NCBI GenBank assembly: GCA_947629565.1
Contig: CANREG010000003.1
Coordinates: 1 to 64,000, forward strand
Reading direction: 5' to 3'
Length of the DNA: 64,000 nucleotides
Origin: an uncultured Lachnospiraceae bacterium
GTDB lineage: Bacteria; Bacillota; Clostridia; Lachnospirales; Lachnospiraceae
Position 1 is the stretch's first letter. The number at the start of each line of letters is the position of its first letter. The position numbers were made by a program, and so were the translations under genes. The notes under the pieces were generated by a model. It ran no database searches, had not been told where the DNA came from, and saw only the letters and a list, made by a program, of their open reading frames with translations. This document shows, piece after piece, positions 26,329 to 35,590 of this stretch.

Positions 26329-26958
26329 TCAATCTCCATTTTGCTCCCCTATAACATAATCTGCTGACTTATTAGGCTGATACTCACTAAAATACTTGTG
26401 TTCGGCAGGAAAGTATCTATTTTGGTACTTATCAACTATTTGCTGTTCGTTACCTATATATGTATCACGTTTTAATACTCTTTCTAATCTGACGGTTTCA
26501 GGAATATCAATATAAACCATAAAATCAAATATTCCCTTCAATTCCTTTCTTTGCAAAAATATCCCTTCAACAATGACTACTGTGTGCTCTGTTACATCAT
26601 AAGATTTCTTATAGTAATTATCATTATCTTTATCATATAATTCTATTTCAAGCTGATTTTTTGTAGTGCCATTTTTGATTTTATTGATAGTCTCAACAAA
26701 GTATTTATATCTCCATTGCAAATCATAATAACATTGCCACTCGGGATATGATGTATTATATCTAACCTCTCGCATGGTAATAAAATCATCAATATGCAGT
26801 AAAATAATATTGAATTTATAACTCTCAAGTTTTTTGCAGATTTTTTCAGAAATTGTGCTTTTGCCAGCGCCTCCCAATCCATCTATGCCCACAACAGTTA
26901 CTTTATGATTATCTGCAATTCTTATAATTGAGCGGCATACCAAATTTTCATAAGACAT
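26329..26958 (-). CDS. Uridine-kinase-like P-loop NTPase
   Basis: A 209-residue cytosolic protein with a Walker A motif GLGGAGKST (about 26-34) and the layout of the uridine kinase/phosphoribulokinase family (HIDDFI after strand 2, IVEGIFLQR, YIDIPETVRLERVLKRD, and a lid rich in Arg). It would phosphorylate a nucleoside or another small hydroxyl substrate; the substrate is not identifiable. It is preceded by GGAGG. The 250 bp downstream (26079-26328) contain no recognisable gene. Confidence 0.8.
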   Translation of the reverse strand: MSYENLVCRSIIRIADNHKVTVVGIDGLGGAGKSTISEKICKKLESYKFNIILLHIDDFITMREVRYNTSYPEWQCYYDLQWRYKYFVETINKIKNGTTKNQLEIELYDKDNDNYYKKSYDVTEHTVVIVEGIFLQRKELKGIFDFMVYIDIPETVRLERVLKRDTYIGNEQQIVDKYQNRYFPAEHKYFSEYQPNKSADYVIGEQNGD

Positions 26959-27064
26959 GTTATCATACCTCCAAGTATTTTTTATAATATATCACAATGC
27001 TTTATGTAATTCAGCTTGCGACGATGCCGTTCAAGCCAAACAATTTCCTGACAATGGGAATTAT

Positions 27065-27448
27065 TCATACTGTTATCTCAATTTGGTTCCCTTCTATCGC
27101 AACTATACAGCTCTCGTAATATCCATCCCCCGTTGTTCTAGGACCGCTTATAACTGAAAAACCATCTGCTCTCAACCTGTTCGTCAATTCATCAACACGC
27201 TTTTTGTTACCGACAGAAAAAGCAACATGTGCATAACCGGTACGATTCAATGTTTTCCCAGCATCTACCATTTCTGGCTTTGTCATTATTTCCAGTCTTG
27301 CTCCATCATCGAAGCTGATGAAAAAAGACCGGAAGTCTGTAGATGTGTTGTGATAGCCATCATTGGAATGACCTCCAAGGTAAGTGACAAAGAAATCTCT
27401 GGCAGCTTCCAAATCTTTCACATATAGCGCAATATGTTCTATTCTCAT
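27065..27448 (-). CDS. VOC-family (glyoxalase-like) protein
   Basis: A 127-residue single-domain protein of the vicinal-oxygen-chelate fold: MRIEHIALYVKDLEAARDFF at the start, GARLEIM in the middle and IEGNQIEITV at the end. Metal ligands fit His5, Glu in LEIM and Glu in IEITV. Family members include glyoxalase I and resistance lyases; no specific reaction can be named. ATG 27448 is used because it follows GGAGG at 5 nt; the frame extends 6 codons upstream. It is separated by 37 bp from the MATE exporter gene that precedes it in transcription. Confidence 0.85.
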   Translation of the reverse strand: MRIEHIALYVKDLEAARDFFVTYLGGHSNDGYHNTSTDFRSFFISFDDGARLEIMTKPEMVDAGKTLNRTGYAHVAFSVGNKKRVDELTNRLRADGFSVISGPRTTGDGYYESCIVAIEGNQIEITV

Positions 27449-27485
27449 ATTTTCCTCCATAAACACCTATTTGCCTAAATAAATT

Positions 27486-28853
27486 CTAATTTTCGTCCCT
27501 TCTGCTCACTCGCTTTAAAAAACTCCGACTCAGAAACAGGGAAATAAAGAAGGTAATCACAAAGGCTAACGGCTGGGCCTCCTGAATCCCCGCCATTCCC
27601 CTGAGATTTGCCAATAGGAGAAGTACAGGGATAAAGACTACGCCGCTTCTCATGGAGGAAGCCGCAATGGCCATTACCCGCTGTCCTGTACTCTGGAAGC
27701 CCATTTCCGTAACCATGGTAAGGGGGACAGCAGTTAATGTGATTAACTGAAGCCTTAACGCCCGCAGGGCAAGGCCTACCACCTCCCCATCGTCCCGAAA
27801 CAGACGGACCACAGGCTCCGCATAGATATAGACCGGTATTACAGTAACGATTAAGAGTACTTCGGAAAGCGCAAAGGTAAACCAAAATGCTTTTTTCACG
27901 CGTTCATATTTTCCTGCGCCATAATTAAAACTGCTGACCGGCTGGAAGCCCTGACCGATTCCAATAGCAAGGGCCATCATAAAGAAACTGATCCGGGACA
28001 CAATGCTCATGGCAGCCACAGCCGCATCTCCGTATACAGCCGCATGGGAATTTAACATAATCGTCGCCACACTATTAAGCGCCTGGCGCAGTAGGCTGGG
28101 AAATCCGGTAGCCGTCACATTGCCCAGGGTTCTAAGCTGCCAGTCCACACAGGAAATTCTGATTTTCGTCTGGGTTCTGCCGGACAAAAACATATATAAC
28201 AGAATCAAAAAACTGATAAACTGGGAAACCGCAGTGGATATCCCCGCGCCCTCCACGCCTAAATGCAGTCCGAAGATTAAGAGAGCGTCCCCCGCAATAT
28301 TCAGCACGCCGCCTGTCATCAGCCCTAACATACCGAGCTTTGCCCGCCCCTCGTACCGCAGCAGGTTATTCATCGTCAGGCTGGCGGACATAAAAGGCGC
28401 TGCCAATATAATCCAGAAAATATAGGTTTTCGCATAGGGCGCAATCGTCTCCGTACTGCCTAACGCATACACCAGCGGATTCAGAAAAATCAAGCTGAAT
28501 ACGCCAATCAGCGCCCCCAAAATCAGCGACATAAAAAATCCGGTGGACGTATACCGGGTAGCTCTTTTCTCATCCTTATGCCCCAGACTGCGGGACATCA
28601 CGCTGCCCGCTCCCTGTCCGCACATAAAAGCCACCGCCTGCAAAATGGACATAAAGCCAAAGACCACGCCTACCGCGCCGCTGGCGCTGTTGCCGAGCGT
28701 TCCCACAAAAGCCGTATCCACCAGATTATATATGTTGGTAATCAGCATACTGAGCACCGTAGGTACTGCCAGCGTTGCCACTAACTTCTCTACCGGCGTT
28801 TCCGTCATTTTAATATACTGTCTGTTCTGAATCTCAATTTCTGTCTCCGTCAT
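27486..28853 (-). CDS. MATE-family multidrug/metabolite exporter
   Basis: A 455-residue inner-membrane protein with twelve predicted segments in two halves, each opening with the MATE signature (PTVLSMLITNIYNLVDTAFVG in the first, PSLLRQALNSVATIMLNSHA in the second). It exports cationic compounds using a sodium or proton gradient. ATG 28853 is chosen: GGGAG lies 7 nt upstream and the protein then begins MTETEIEI; the frame continues to 28907 without a ribosome site. Its G+C content is clearly higher than that of the island that begins just beyond its 5' end. Confidence 0.92.
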   Translation of the reverse strand: MTETEIEIQNRQYIKMTETPVEKLVATLAVPTVLSMLITNIYNLVDTAFVGTLGNSASGAVGVVFGFMSILQAVAFMCGQGAGSVMSRSLGHKDEKRATRYTSTGFFMSLILGALIGVFSLIFLNPLVYALGSTETIAPYAKTYIFWIILAAPFMSASLTMNNLLRYEGRAKLGMLGLMTGGVLNIAGDALLIFGLHLGVEGAGISTAVSQFISFLILLYMFLSGRTQTKIRISCVDWQLRTLGNVTATGFPSLLRQALNSVATIMLNSHAAVYGDAAVAAMSIVSRISFFMMALAIGIGQGFQPVSSFNYGAGKYERVKKAFWFTFALSEVLLIVTVIPVYIYAEPVVRLFRDDGEVVGLALRALRLQLITLTAVPLTMVTEMGFQSTGQRVMAIAASSMRSGVVFIPVLLLLANLRGMAGIQEAQPLAFVITFFISLFLSRSFLKRVSRRDEN

Positions 28854-28938
28854 ACTCTCACTCCCATAACGCTTGTTACGCACCTGCCATAATAATGTAT
28901 TTTCCATATAGAAAAATGTGCAAACCAGTCAGAACTAC

Positions 28939-29049
28939 CTATTCGTCATGGCTTAGTATTTCGTTTATGGCTTTTTTAAGCATAATATAATGGTAATCTT
29001 TAAGGGGAATGGTGTCAAGATTTTTTGCAAGTCGGGCTACTACTTCCAT
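28939..29049 (-). CDS. Small ORF at the island edge (possible remnant)
   Basis: A 36-codon frame, MEVVARLAKNLDTIPLKDYH and onward to ILSHDE. The composition looks like real protein (amphipathic helices) but it has no ribosome site, and a stop lies two codons upstream of the ATG. It may be the C-terminal remnant of a lost gene at the boundary between the MATE gene and the A+T-rich island. I do not recognise a family. Confidence 0.3.
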   Translation of the reverse strand: MEVVARLAKNLDTIPLKDYHYIMLKKAINEILSHDE

Positions 29050-29188
29050 TGATTATTTTTCTGACTATTATCAATAATTTTTCACTTCTAGACTTTCGAC
29101 ACCGCTTTACACTTTTTTATTGTTTCAAAATTTCAAAAAGGGCTTCCCGATTTCTCGAAAATCCCCATAAAATCTAGCTTTTTATTGC

Positions 29189-29299
29189 TTATTCAATGAT
29201 ATGAGCAAGCCTACCAGAGCCAATCGTTCTCCCACCCTCATGTTGCTACGATGGAATATGATACATCGCAAACCCTAATAAAATGGGAACTGTTTTTAC
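29189..29299 (-). pseudogene. Decayed 3' end of an EF-Tu-like gene
   Basis: Reading the minus strand, the last codons give HEGGRTIGSGRLAHIIE and a stop. This closely matches the C-terminus of EF-Tu ([17 protein letters not shown] in the intact gene at 42327-43514). Two codons further upstream is a TAG, and beyond it the same frame gives VPILLGFAMY, a weak echo of the preceding EF-Tu strand. DNA identity to the intact tuf end is only moderate, so this is an old, diverged copy. It lies at the left border of the accessory island whose right border is the true tuf gene. Confidence 0.7.
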
Positions 29300-29369
29300 T
29301 TATATAAGCCACAATATCCGTGTATTTTTGTGGTTTTTAAAAATTTTAGAATCATGAGCTTGAGTAAAT

Positions 29370-29421
29370 CTTGGATAACCTCGAATAAACCTTGAATAAA
29401 CCTTGAATAAATTTATCCAAG
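29370..29421. repeat. 11-bp tandem repeats within an inverted repeat
   Basis: Three tandem units, CTCGAATAAAC, CTTGAATAAAC and CTTGAATAAAT (29380-29412), are framed by CTTGGATAA (29370-29378) and TTATCCAAG (29413-29421). The block lies 13 bp beyond the stop of the AlbA_2 gene on its 3' side and could act as its terminator. A U-tract is lacking. Confidence 0.5.
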
Positions 29422-29434
29422 GTTATTCAAGATA

Positions 29435-31153
29435 TTATTTCAATACCCAATACGAGCGTTGTTGATTTGATGAATCCGTGTTAATAATACTGGCTTTCTT
29501 TAACGCCGCTAATAAATTACTTACTTTATGCTCTTTTTGAGCATCTGACAACGCATCCGGCAGCTTATCCCAAAGCAATTCCCGAATATCTTTCTTTTTG
29601 GCCTTTCCATACTGTTTCAAATACTCAACAATCAAATCTTTATAATACTTATCATCAAACCCTTTGTTTTTGATATAAGCAGCACTTTCATCAATGCTTT
29701 GCGCCGCTGATGCCGACAAATACAGACTCGACAGCCTCCCCTCTACAAGTTTCTGACTACGCAGTTTGTCAACATCTTCCCTTTCAATAGGTAAACCTTT
29801 CTGTATTCGATCAAGCAAAAACACCGTCTGTATATCTAAATTCGGATGATCATACAATATATGCATATAGCTATCATTCAAAGTCTTCCCATATATCGTA
29901 ACTTCAACATGTGTCCCAGAAGTAACATCATAATCTGGCATGGGAAAATATTTTGCTTTCTGAATGTTGTATGCTCGACGGATACCAAACGACGCAGTTT
30001 CTATCATATGAAATGACATCATTGTATCTGCTAAAAGTTTATTCCTATAAAATGGCGGTTGGTAACTTACTTCTAAAACATTTTCAATTTTCTGCGGAAT
30101 AAAATCACCCGGATTACTAAATTTAAGCTTATCCTCAAATTCATCAACATAGATTCTGCCACCGAGTTGATAATTAGTATGCGCAATACAATTATTCAGC
30201 AACTCTCGCATCAGCCAACTATCATATTGCTCCGTTTCCATTGGAAACAATGTCATCTGATTCGGCATATATCTGTAAGTCAGATTCCTTACCTTCTCAA
30301 ACACCTTGTCTACCACATTGATAAATGGAATTTTGAAAATCGCATAATCCCTATCCATATTGTCAGCACCGTATAATCTCCACATAATACTCGGCGCAGA
30401 CTGAAATATATAATCATAATCTGAATTGCCTAATAAAAGCATTCCTGCGTGCGTGATTTTTCCATTTATCATGAGTTTCAACTTTGTTAAAAACTGCTCA
30501 TCACTCATGGTATCCACTTCCTCAGAAATGTGCTCTTGATCCATTTTTTCCTTGTACTTCTCTCTTGCTAAAGCAATCGCACCCTTATCTAAGTGCTCTA
30601 TTCCTGCCTGTTCCAAAACTTGCTTTGACCAGTCTCTGCGTTCCTGTGAACGTATCGCATCTATTTTATATTGCTTTAACGGCACAAGGCTCTCTCCTGC
30701 ACGTTCATAATAATTTGTCTTCCAGTCAGTCGGTATGCCCGTTGCTGCTGCCGGAATTTTGAACATAAGCACTCTATACTCTTTGCCATTCACAACAGGA
30801 AATATCTCAATAATATCGTAGAATGTCATTCCGTTAGTTGTATCTCTGGATATTTCATATTTGAAACGCTCTAACAGACTATTATCACCTTGCTTATATG
30901 CTGTTCCTACAATCTTTTTCGTCTTAGTCCCCTGCTCCTCACCGACACCAAAAACAAGCCAGCCATATTGCTGTTGATGCAAATTTGCTTCGTTACTGAT
31001 TGCAGAAAAATATCTACCTATTTTGTCTGTGTCATAGCTGCTTTTTGCTTCCTTAAACTCTACAATTTCATATTCCCAACGGTCTATGAGATTTTCAAGT
31101 ATTTCGTAATATTCAACATCTTTTACAGTTTGGTTATATTCAAAATATGGCAT
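29435..31153 (-). CDS. AlbA_2/Schlafen-like ATP-binding protein
   Basis: A 572-residue protein: N-terminal AlbA_2 (Schlafen AlbA-like) domain about 25-150 (EYEIVEFKEAKSS ... YGWLVFGVGEE), a central GHKL-type ATPase-like domain about 300-420 (MRELLNNCIAHTNYQ, DKLKFSNPGDF) and a C-terminal winged-helix region about 500-572. Such proteins are annotated as DNA-binding or ATP-dependent regulators, are common in defence islands, and often stand beside restriction-modification genes. The start follows AAGGTGG. It is last in the island's minus-strand series, separated by 288 bp from the Rad50-like gene. Role inferred: regulator or effector of the island. Confidence 0.85.
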   Translation of the reverse strand: MPYFEYNQTVKDVEYYEILENLIDRWEYEIVEFKEAKSSYDTDKIGRYFSAISNEANLHQQQYGWLVFGVGEEQGTKTKKIVGTAYKQGDNSLLERFKYEISRDTTNGMTFYDIIEIFPVVNGKEYRVLMFKIPAAATGIPTDWKTNYYERAGESLVPLKQYKIDAIRSQERRDWSKQVLEQAGIEHLDKGAIALAREKYKEKMDQEHISEEVDTMSDEQFLTKLKLMINGKITHAGMLLLGNSDYDYIFQSAPSIMWRLYGADNMDRDYAIFKIPFINVVDKVFEKVRNLTYRYMPNQMTLFPMETEQYDSWLMRELLNNCIAHTNYQLGGRIYVDEFEDKLKFSNPGDFIPQKIENVLEVSYQPPFYRNKLLADTMMSFHMIETASFGIRRAYNIQKAKYFPMPDYDVTSGTHVEVTIYGKTLNDSYMHILYDHPNLDIQTVFLLDRIQKGLPIEREDVDKLRSQKLVEGRLSSLYLSASAAQSIDESAAYIKNKGFDDKYYKDLIVEYLKQYGKAKKKDIRELLWDKLPDALSDAQKEHKVSNLLAALKKASIINTDSSNQQRSYWVLK

Positions 31154-31265
31154 ACCGCACCACCTTATACAAAAATTTTACTATTACCACAAAATCTTTC
31201 AAATACTTTCATTTTTTGATTAGACTAAGAAGTTTTACAATATTATTTTTAATAATCCCTATGTC

Positions 31266-31319
31266 CTAATCTATGTTTTCAACATACATTTCAATCCATT
31301 GCTTATATGCCAACACCAT
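31266..31319 (-). CDS. 17-codon ORF with strong ribosome site (leader or relic)
   Basis: ATG at 31317-31319 (minus strand) follows AAGGAG at 7 nt, and a TATAAT lies about 60 nt upstream. The product is MVLAYKQWIEMYVENID, then a stop. It sits in the 288-bp gap before the AlbA_2 gene. It could be a leader peptide or the first codons of a lost gene. Confidence 0.3.
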   Translation of the reverse strand: MVLAYKQWIEMYVENID

Positions 31320-31441
31320 GATTCAACTCCTTATACACATATCTTCAAATTGCGTATATGCGTGCTTAAAACATAGTATTATACACATTTCCCATCATCA
31401 CAATGTGAGCCTTTATTTGATAATTACCTATTTCTTGAATT

Positions 31442-34063
31442 TTATTTTATCTCGGCAACATTTGCAATTTTTATATTTCTAATTAAATTATCTAACTTAA
31501 ACAAATGATCATAAACACACTTTACATCAGCACGTTCAAATTCCTTTTGTTCATCTTCAACATGCGTCCCTTTATTCAGAATACGCCAATTTTCAGGTTT
31601 TTTAAGACTTTTTAATTCTATGCTAATATCTTCCATACCTTTTATCTTAGCAGTTTTCTTAATCAGCGCATCAACTATAGAGCTTAAATCCGGTAAACTT
31701 TTAGGACTTCTCATTCCTACAGATATCATCGCATTTGAAGATTTGGCGATTAAATTCCACAGATTATACGCAATGCTTTCCATTGCCTGGCGACATTTTG
31801 AAGCGGCATCTTTTGTTTCATTTTTATTGTACTTATCTTCCGCTGCCATCAATGGCATTTTTGAATCAGAATATTCCACTATCACCCCTCGTTCTTCTAA
31901 TGAATCTGTCGGCATAAATTTATACACTATTGCACTATCCTTTACTCTCTGTAAACCCAACTTATCTTGCAATTTAAAAATGAATTGTTCCCCATGTGTA
32001 GACAATATAATCTGTGTATTTGCAAAGTCGGCATTATTCATCAATAAATCTGCCACACCATTTCTATGATCGTCATCAATGGCATTTACAATATCGTCAA
32101 ATATAATAAAATTCAGATTGTCATGCACTGCTTTAGCCAAAAGAATTGACAATCCTAAAATTTTAATATGCCCTTCGCTCAAAACTTGTAACGCCTCCGA
32201 TTTACTACCATCAGCAAAAGTGATATACATTTTGTCAGAAACTGCACTTGGCAAAATCAATTCTTGTATTTTTTCAAACTCTGCATCATCCTGATTAATC
32301 ATATTATAATAATCAACAATTTTTCGTTCCAAATCTTGTGCTATCTGTCTCGGCAACTCATTATTATAATCAACTAAACTACCAATTATCTTATTATAAG
32401 CCTCTATAATTTTTGCATTAAATTCACAGATTCTTTTTTCTTCCTGAATTTTCTTTATTATTTCTCCGCTTTTTTCATCAAATTCTTTAATTTCGTTTTG
32501 ACAATTTTTTATTATCTGTTTCTTTTCAATCATCTGTGTTTTTAATGTAGCCAGTGAATTTCTTATAACCTTAAGTTCAGCAACTTGTTGATCATATTCA
32601 GAATTTGATTTGCTCGCCAAATTATTGTATTCTTCTATTTTATTTTGAGCAACTTCCTTATCAAATTCCTTGAATTCTTCGCAAATTTCAAACCACTTAC
32701 GCACAGGTCCTGCAAACATTCGAATATCTTCCAATTCTACAGATACGAATTTGTCTGTTTCAATTTGTAATAGATTAAAAAATTTTTGATTTTTCGAAGT
32801 GAACTCTATTATCTCTCGAATATTTTGTCTAGCGTTTTTAGCAGCATCATTAATATTTTTTTGTATTCGTTCAATTTTAGAAAATGTTTTCAACTGCGCC
32901 TTAGCATATTTAAATGGATTCCTTTCGGCATTCGTCAAATCCGTTCCGCAAGCAGGGCAACTTGTCGTTTCATCCAAATTAGATATAATCTCATACAAAT
33001 TCCTATAATTTACTTGCAACGCCATATCAGATAATTGAGTTCTATTTTCATTAACAGTTTTAAGATTTTTCTGCAATTCAATAATATGGTTTAAAAAGTT
33101 TTCAACATACTCTATCGGTATTGCCGCAACATATCGTTTATCTCGCTCTGCAATTTTTACCGTCAAAATCCCCGTAATAGGATTATCAAGATAATCTAAG
33201 ACAAGATCAACTTCAGTTATTTCTTGCACCTTAAGTTTTGTAATTTCTTTTTTAATCAGATCATTAATTTTATCTAATTCCTTTTTGTTTTCTATAAGTT
33301 GTTTTTCCTTAATATCTCTTGATAGTTTTTTTTCTTCAAACAATTTCTCCGTAGCAGAGTTTGTTGTTAAATATTTCTCATCAAAATTTACCGTGAATCC
33401 CTGTACAAACTCATTAAATGTTGACAAACCAAACAAAGCAGCTATTCTTTCACTCTGATTTCTAGAATTCAGTACGCTAATATGAGAAAAATCCGCAATT
33501 CTATTTTTTTCTACAAATGCAAACCTATATGCATCATAATCAATTATGGCTTCATCTTTTGAGCCATCCTCATATGTGCAAATAATCGTCGGCTTTTTCC
33601 CTTTTTTAGTAACAGTATTTTTTATATAAGTAGATAATTTAATTTTATTTGCATCAGCATCTTCAATAATACCAAGCAAACTATATTCTAATGCTTCACT
33701 AAAACTAGATTTTCCAGAACCGTTAGGTCCATAAAGGAATACATATTGTTTATCAAGATTAAATATTCGACTCGTTGAAAAACCTCTAAATGAATCTACT
33801 TCTAGAGTATTTAATTTCTTTATCTTCTTTGTATTTATTTTCGGTTCAACTAATAAATTTTCAAAAGTTTTATCACATACGCCGTTTTTCTCATTGATAT
33901 ACTCTGCAAATTTATTAGCCCTTTTTCCACCAGCAGTTCCGCCAGCTTCTATAAGCTCATTATAATGTTTCAGCAAAATATTGACCAATGTAATATCATA
34001 TTTATTCAGTCCTTCTAATGTTTCCGCCCAATGTTTTACTTCTCTACCTACAATTTCGTTCAT
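31442..34063 (-). CDS. Rad50/SMC-like ATPase with CxxC hook, island-associated
   Basis: A 873-residue protein. A leading region of about 85 residues precedes the ATPase head: Walker A GPNGSGKS (about 112-119), two coiled-coil arms (about 235-285 and 465-555) around a zinc-hook-like CPACG (Cys369, Cys372), ABC signature VLSEGH (about 627-632, normally LSGGE-like), Walker B NFIIFDD (about 651-657) and H-loop LSTHGEQF. After the head comes an extra C-terminal domain of about 130 residues (KCRQAMESIAYNLW ... LNKGTHVEDEQKEFER) that I cannot name; by analogy with RloC- and Septu-type proteins it may be the effector (inference). ATG 34063 follows GGAGAGG; the frame itself opens with TTG at 34078. 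Very A+T-rich. Confidence 0.8.
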   Translation of the reverse strand: MNEIVGREVKHWAETLEGLNKYDITLVNILLKHYNELIEAGGTAGGKRANKFAEYINEKNGVCDKTFENLLVEPKINTKKIKKLNTLEVDSFRGFSTSRIFNLDKQYVFLYGPNGSGKSSFSEALEYSLLGIIEDADANKIKLSTYIKNTVTKKGKKPTIICTYEDGSKDEAIIDYDAYRFAFVEKNRIADFSHISVLNSRNQSERIAALFGLSTFNEFVQGFTVNFDEKYLTTNSATEKLFEEKKLSRDIKEKQLIENKKELDKINDLIKKEITKLKVQEITEVDLVLDYLDNPITGILTVKIAERDKRYVAAIPIEYVENFLNHIIELQKNLKTVNENRTQLSDMALQVNYRNLYEIISNLDETTSCPACGTDLTNAERNPFKYAKAQLKTFSKIERIQKNINDAAKNARQNIREIIEFTSKNQKFFNLLQIETDKFVSVELEDIRMFAGPVRKWFEICEEFKEFDKEVAQNKIEEYNNLASKSNSEYDQQVAELKVIRNSLATLKTQMIEKKQIIKNCQNEIKEFDEKSGEIIKKIQEEKRICEFNAKIIEAYNKIIGSLVDYNNELPRQIAQDLERKIVDYYNMINQDDAEFEKIQELILPSAVSDKMYITFADGSKSEALQVLSEGHIKILGLSILLAKAVHDNLNFIIFDDIVNAIDDDHRNGVADLLMNNADFANTQIILSTHGEQFIFKLQDKLGLQRVKDSAIVYKFMPTDSLEERGVIVEYSDSKMPLMAAEDKYNKNETKDAASKCRQAMESIAYNLWNLIAKSSNAMISVGMRSPKSLPDLSSIVDALIKKTAKIKGMEDISIELKSLKKPENWRILNKGTHVEDEQKEFERADVKCVYDHLFKLDNLIRNIKIANVAEIK

Positions 34064-34136
34064 TTGCATCCTCTCCAATATCTTAAATTAATTCAAATTA
34101 GTTTTTTATACATCTTATTCTCCATACTACCTGTAC

Positions 34137-34358
34137 TCAATCAATGTCCTCCGCAATCAGCAATATTATATTATTGGTCATAATCTGTGATATACGATAT
34201 TTTGAATTATTAGTGCTTCACCCAGCCACGACACATTCCGTATCTACAAGCATTTTAAGATATCTTCGCACTATTGCAACCGATTTCTTTGTAATATTTT
34301 CAGCTTCTTTAGGATTAATTTCCCCATTTTTATCAATAAAGCCAATAATTCCCATCAT
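34137..34358 (-). pseudogene. Interrupted winged-helix gene remnant
   Basis: The frame starts ATG-ATG only 3 bp after the previous gene and gives 46 residues (GIIGFIDKNGEINPKEAENI ... RRYLKMLVDTECVVAG). Then comes a TGA, after which the same frame continues STNNSKYRI and ends 26 codons later. Joined, the two parts read as a complete winged helix, recognition helix then wing (CVVAG-STNNSKYRI). Either one base changed Trp or Gly to stop, or the short product is functional. Similar wHTH units end AlbA_2-type proteins, so it may descend from one. Confidence 0.5.
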
Positions 34359-34361
34359 TTT

Positions 34362-35156
34362 TTATGATTCTTTTATTAATTGAAGGTATTCTCGCCCTAA
34401 TGTTGTAATTCTATATGTATCTACAGAAGATATCTTTTTCAATTTCGGCAGCTTTATATCTCTCGGTCTACTCCTTTTCCTCTCTCTTTCAATATCTTGC
34501 AAATATTTTACTATTTGCTCTAAATTATTATCACTAATTTCCTCATTTTTACTTTGCAGTAAGCCAAACCTCTCAAGTTTTTCTTTAATATATTTTAACC
34601 GTTCATAGCTTATTTCCAATTCTGATACAGTATCATGAGCCGTTTCCTCTGTAGTAAGCGAATATAATCTAAGCACTCGCAAATCTAAATCATTTAACTG
34701 TGATAAAGTCTTAAAAAACATCAATGCCATGTCTTCATTTGCATTTGTTTTAATCAAATTAATATAGCCATTTACATTATAATCCACCTTCTGCTCTTGA
34801 ATTTCATCCACTATCTGATCCAAAAGCATCTCTGAAAGTGTAGCTAAATATTGTTTTGTTTTTTCATTACTTTCTAACTTTAATAATCGTTCTTCTAATT
34901 CTTCTTGTCTCGTACTGAAATGATAAAGTGCCCTATTTATATTTCGCTCCAAACGATTTTGTTTATATCCAAGACGAATATTATTAATTCTAGGGCATAT
35001 TGCTCCCACAATTTCTCCTGCCAATGTTGCCATGCCTTCCCCTACAATACACTCACCATATTCTTGAACCACTGTTGGCAAAACCTCACTTAAAACTACA
35101 CTGCCTGCTTCTTCATTAGAAGCATGAAACAAATCCAACATCTTATACTTGTTCAT
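34362..35156 (-). CDS. Unrecognised island protein with C-terminal winged-helix-like region
   Basis: A 264-residue protein. The N-terminal part contains a weakly hydrophobic helix pair (about 15-55, VVLSEVLPTVVQEYGECIVG ... EIVGAICPRI), then a basic helical stretch (NNIRLGYKQNRLERNINRA). A long helical region (about 80-190) and a C-terminal segment resembling a winged helix (YERLKYIKEKLERFGLL ... ITTLGREYLQLI) follow. The layout recalls DUF4393/Abi-alpha-like phage-exclusion proteins, but I cannot confirm this. The start follows GGAG at 5 nt. It lies in series with the KAP NTPase and the 95-residue protein, with gaps under 100 bp. Confidence 0.6.
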   Translation of the reverse strand: MNKYKMLDLFHASNEEAGSVVLSEVLPTVVQEYGECIVGEGMATLAGEIVGAICPRINNIRLGYKQNRLERNINRALYHFSTRQEELEERLLKLESNEKTKQYLATLSEMLLDQIVDEIQEQKVDYNVNGYINLIKTNANEDMALMFFKTLSQLNDLDLRVLRLYSLTTEETAHDTVSELEISYERLKYIKEKLERFGLLQSKNEEISDNNLEQIVKYLQDIERERKRSRPRDIKLPKLKKISSVDTYRITTLGREYLQLIKES

Positions 35157-35208
35157 AATATCTCCGCCATTTCCTACACTTTTATAAAAAATCTATAACA
35201 TATATATT

Positions 35209-35496
35209 TTATCTATAAGAATCCTTTGACTTACTAGCGGCATCAAGCGTTTTTTCTTCAAGTAATGATTCCAAAAATTTTATACAGTTTTGTGCATTCT
35301 CCGGAATGCTCTGCGGCATAATCGGGTTAGAACAATTATAAATAAAAGTTTCAGCTCCATATTTTATATTGAGCTTTTTAAGATATATATCAAGCTGATT
35401 CCATTTTGAACTATTCATTAACTGTTGTATTCTTTTTTTCTCAAAAATAATATCCTCAATTTCCTTTCCACTCTTGACTTCTTCTATTTCATCCAT
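35209..35496 (-). CDS. Small unrecognised island protein, 95 aa
   Basis: A 95-residue, charged, helical protein (MDEIEEVKSGKEIEDIIFEK at the start, then LKKLNIKYGAETFIYNCSNP and an acidic tail). No signal, membrane segment or known motif is visible. Its ribosome site (GGAAGG) is far from the ATG (about 13 nt), so expression may depend on coupling. It is placed between the KAP NTPase and the 264-residue protein, which suggests an accessory or adaptor subunit (inference). Confidence 0.5.
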   Translation of the reverse strand: MDEIEEVKSGKEIEDIIFEKKRIQQLMNSSKWNQLDIYLKKLNIKYGAETFIYNCSNPIMPQSIPENAQNCIKFLESLLEEKTLDAASKSKDSYR

Positions 35497-35590
35497 ATCA
35501 TTTACAGTCCTTCCTACAAATTTTATTATCTATTAAACTCACAAAATTTCCTCTACCGTGTAAATTTATGCAGATATAATTTTTGTCCTA

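Noticed and set aside
29370-29421. Possible CRISPR-like short repeats
   Set aside because: Units are 11 bp, directly adjacent and without spacers; no cas genes are near.
28908-29434. Transposon or integrase at the left island border
   Set aside because: No transposase, integrase or terminal inverted repeat could be found; only a 36-codon frame, the EF-Tu remnant and short repeats.
34144-34383. Plus-strand 79-codon frame in the island
   Set aside because: Lies opposite the winged-helix remnant, has no ribosome site, and the composition is typical of A+T-rich noise.
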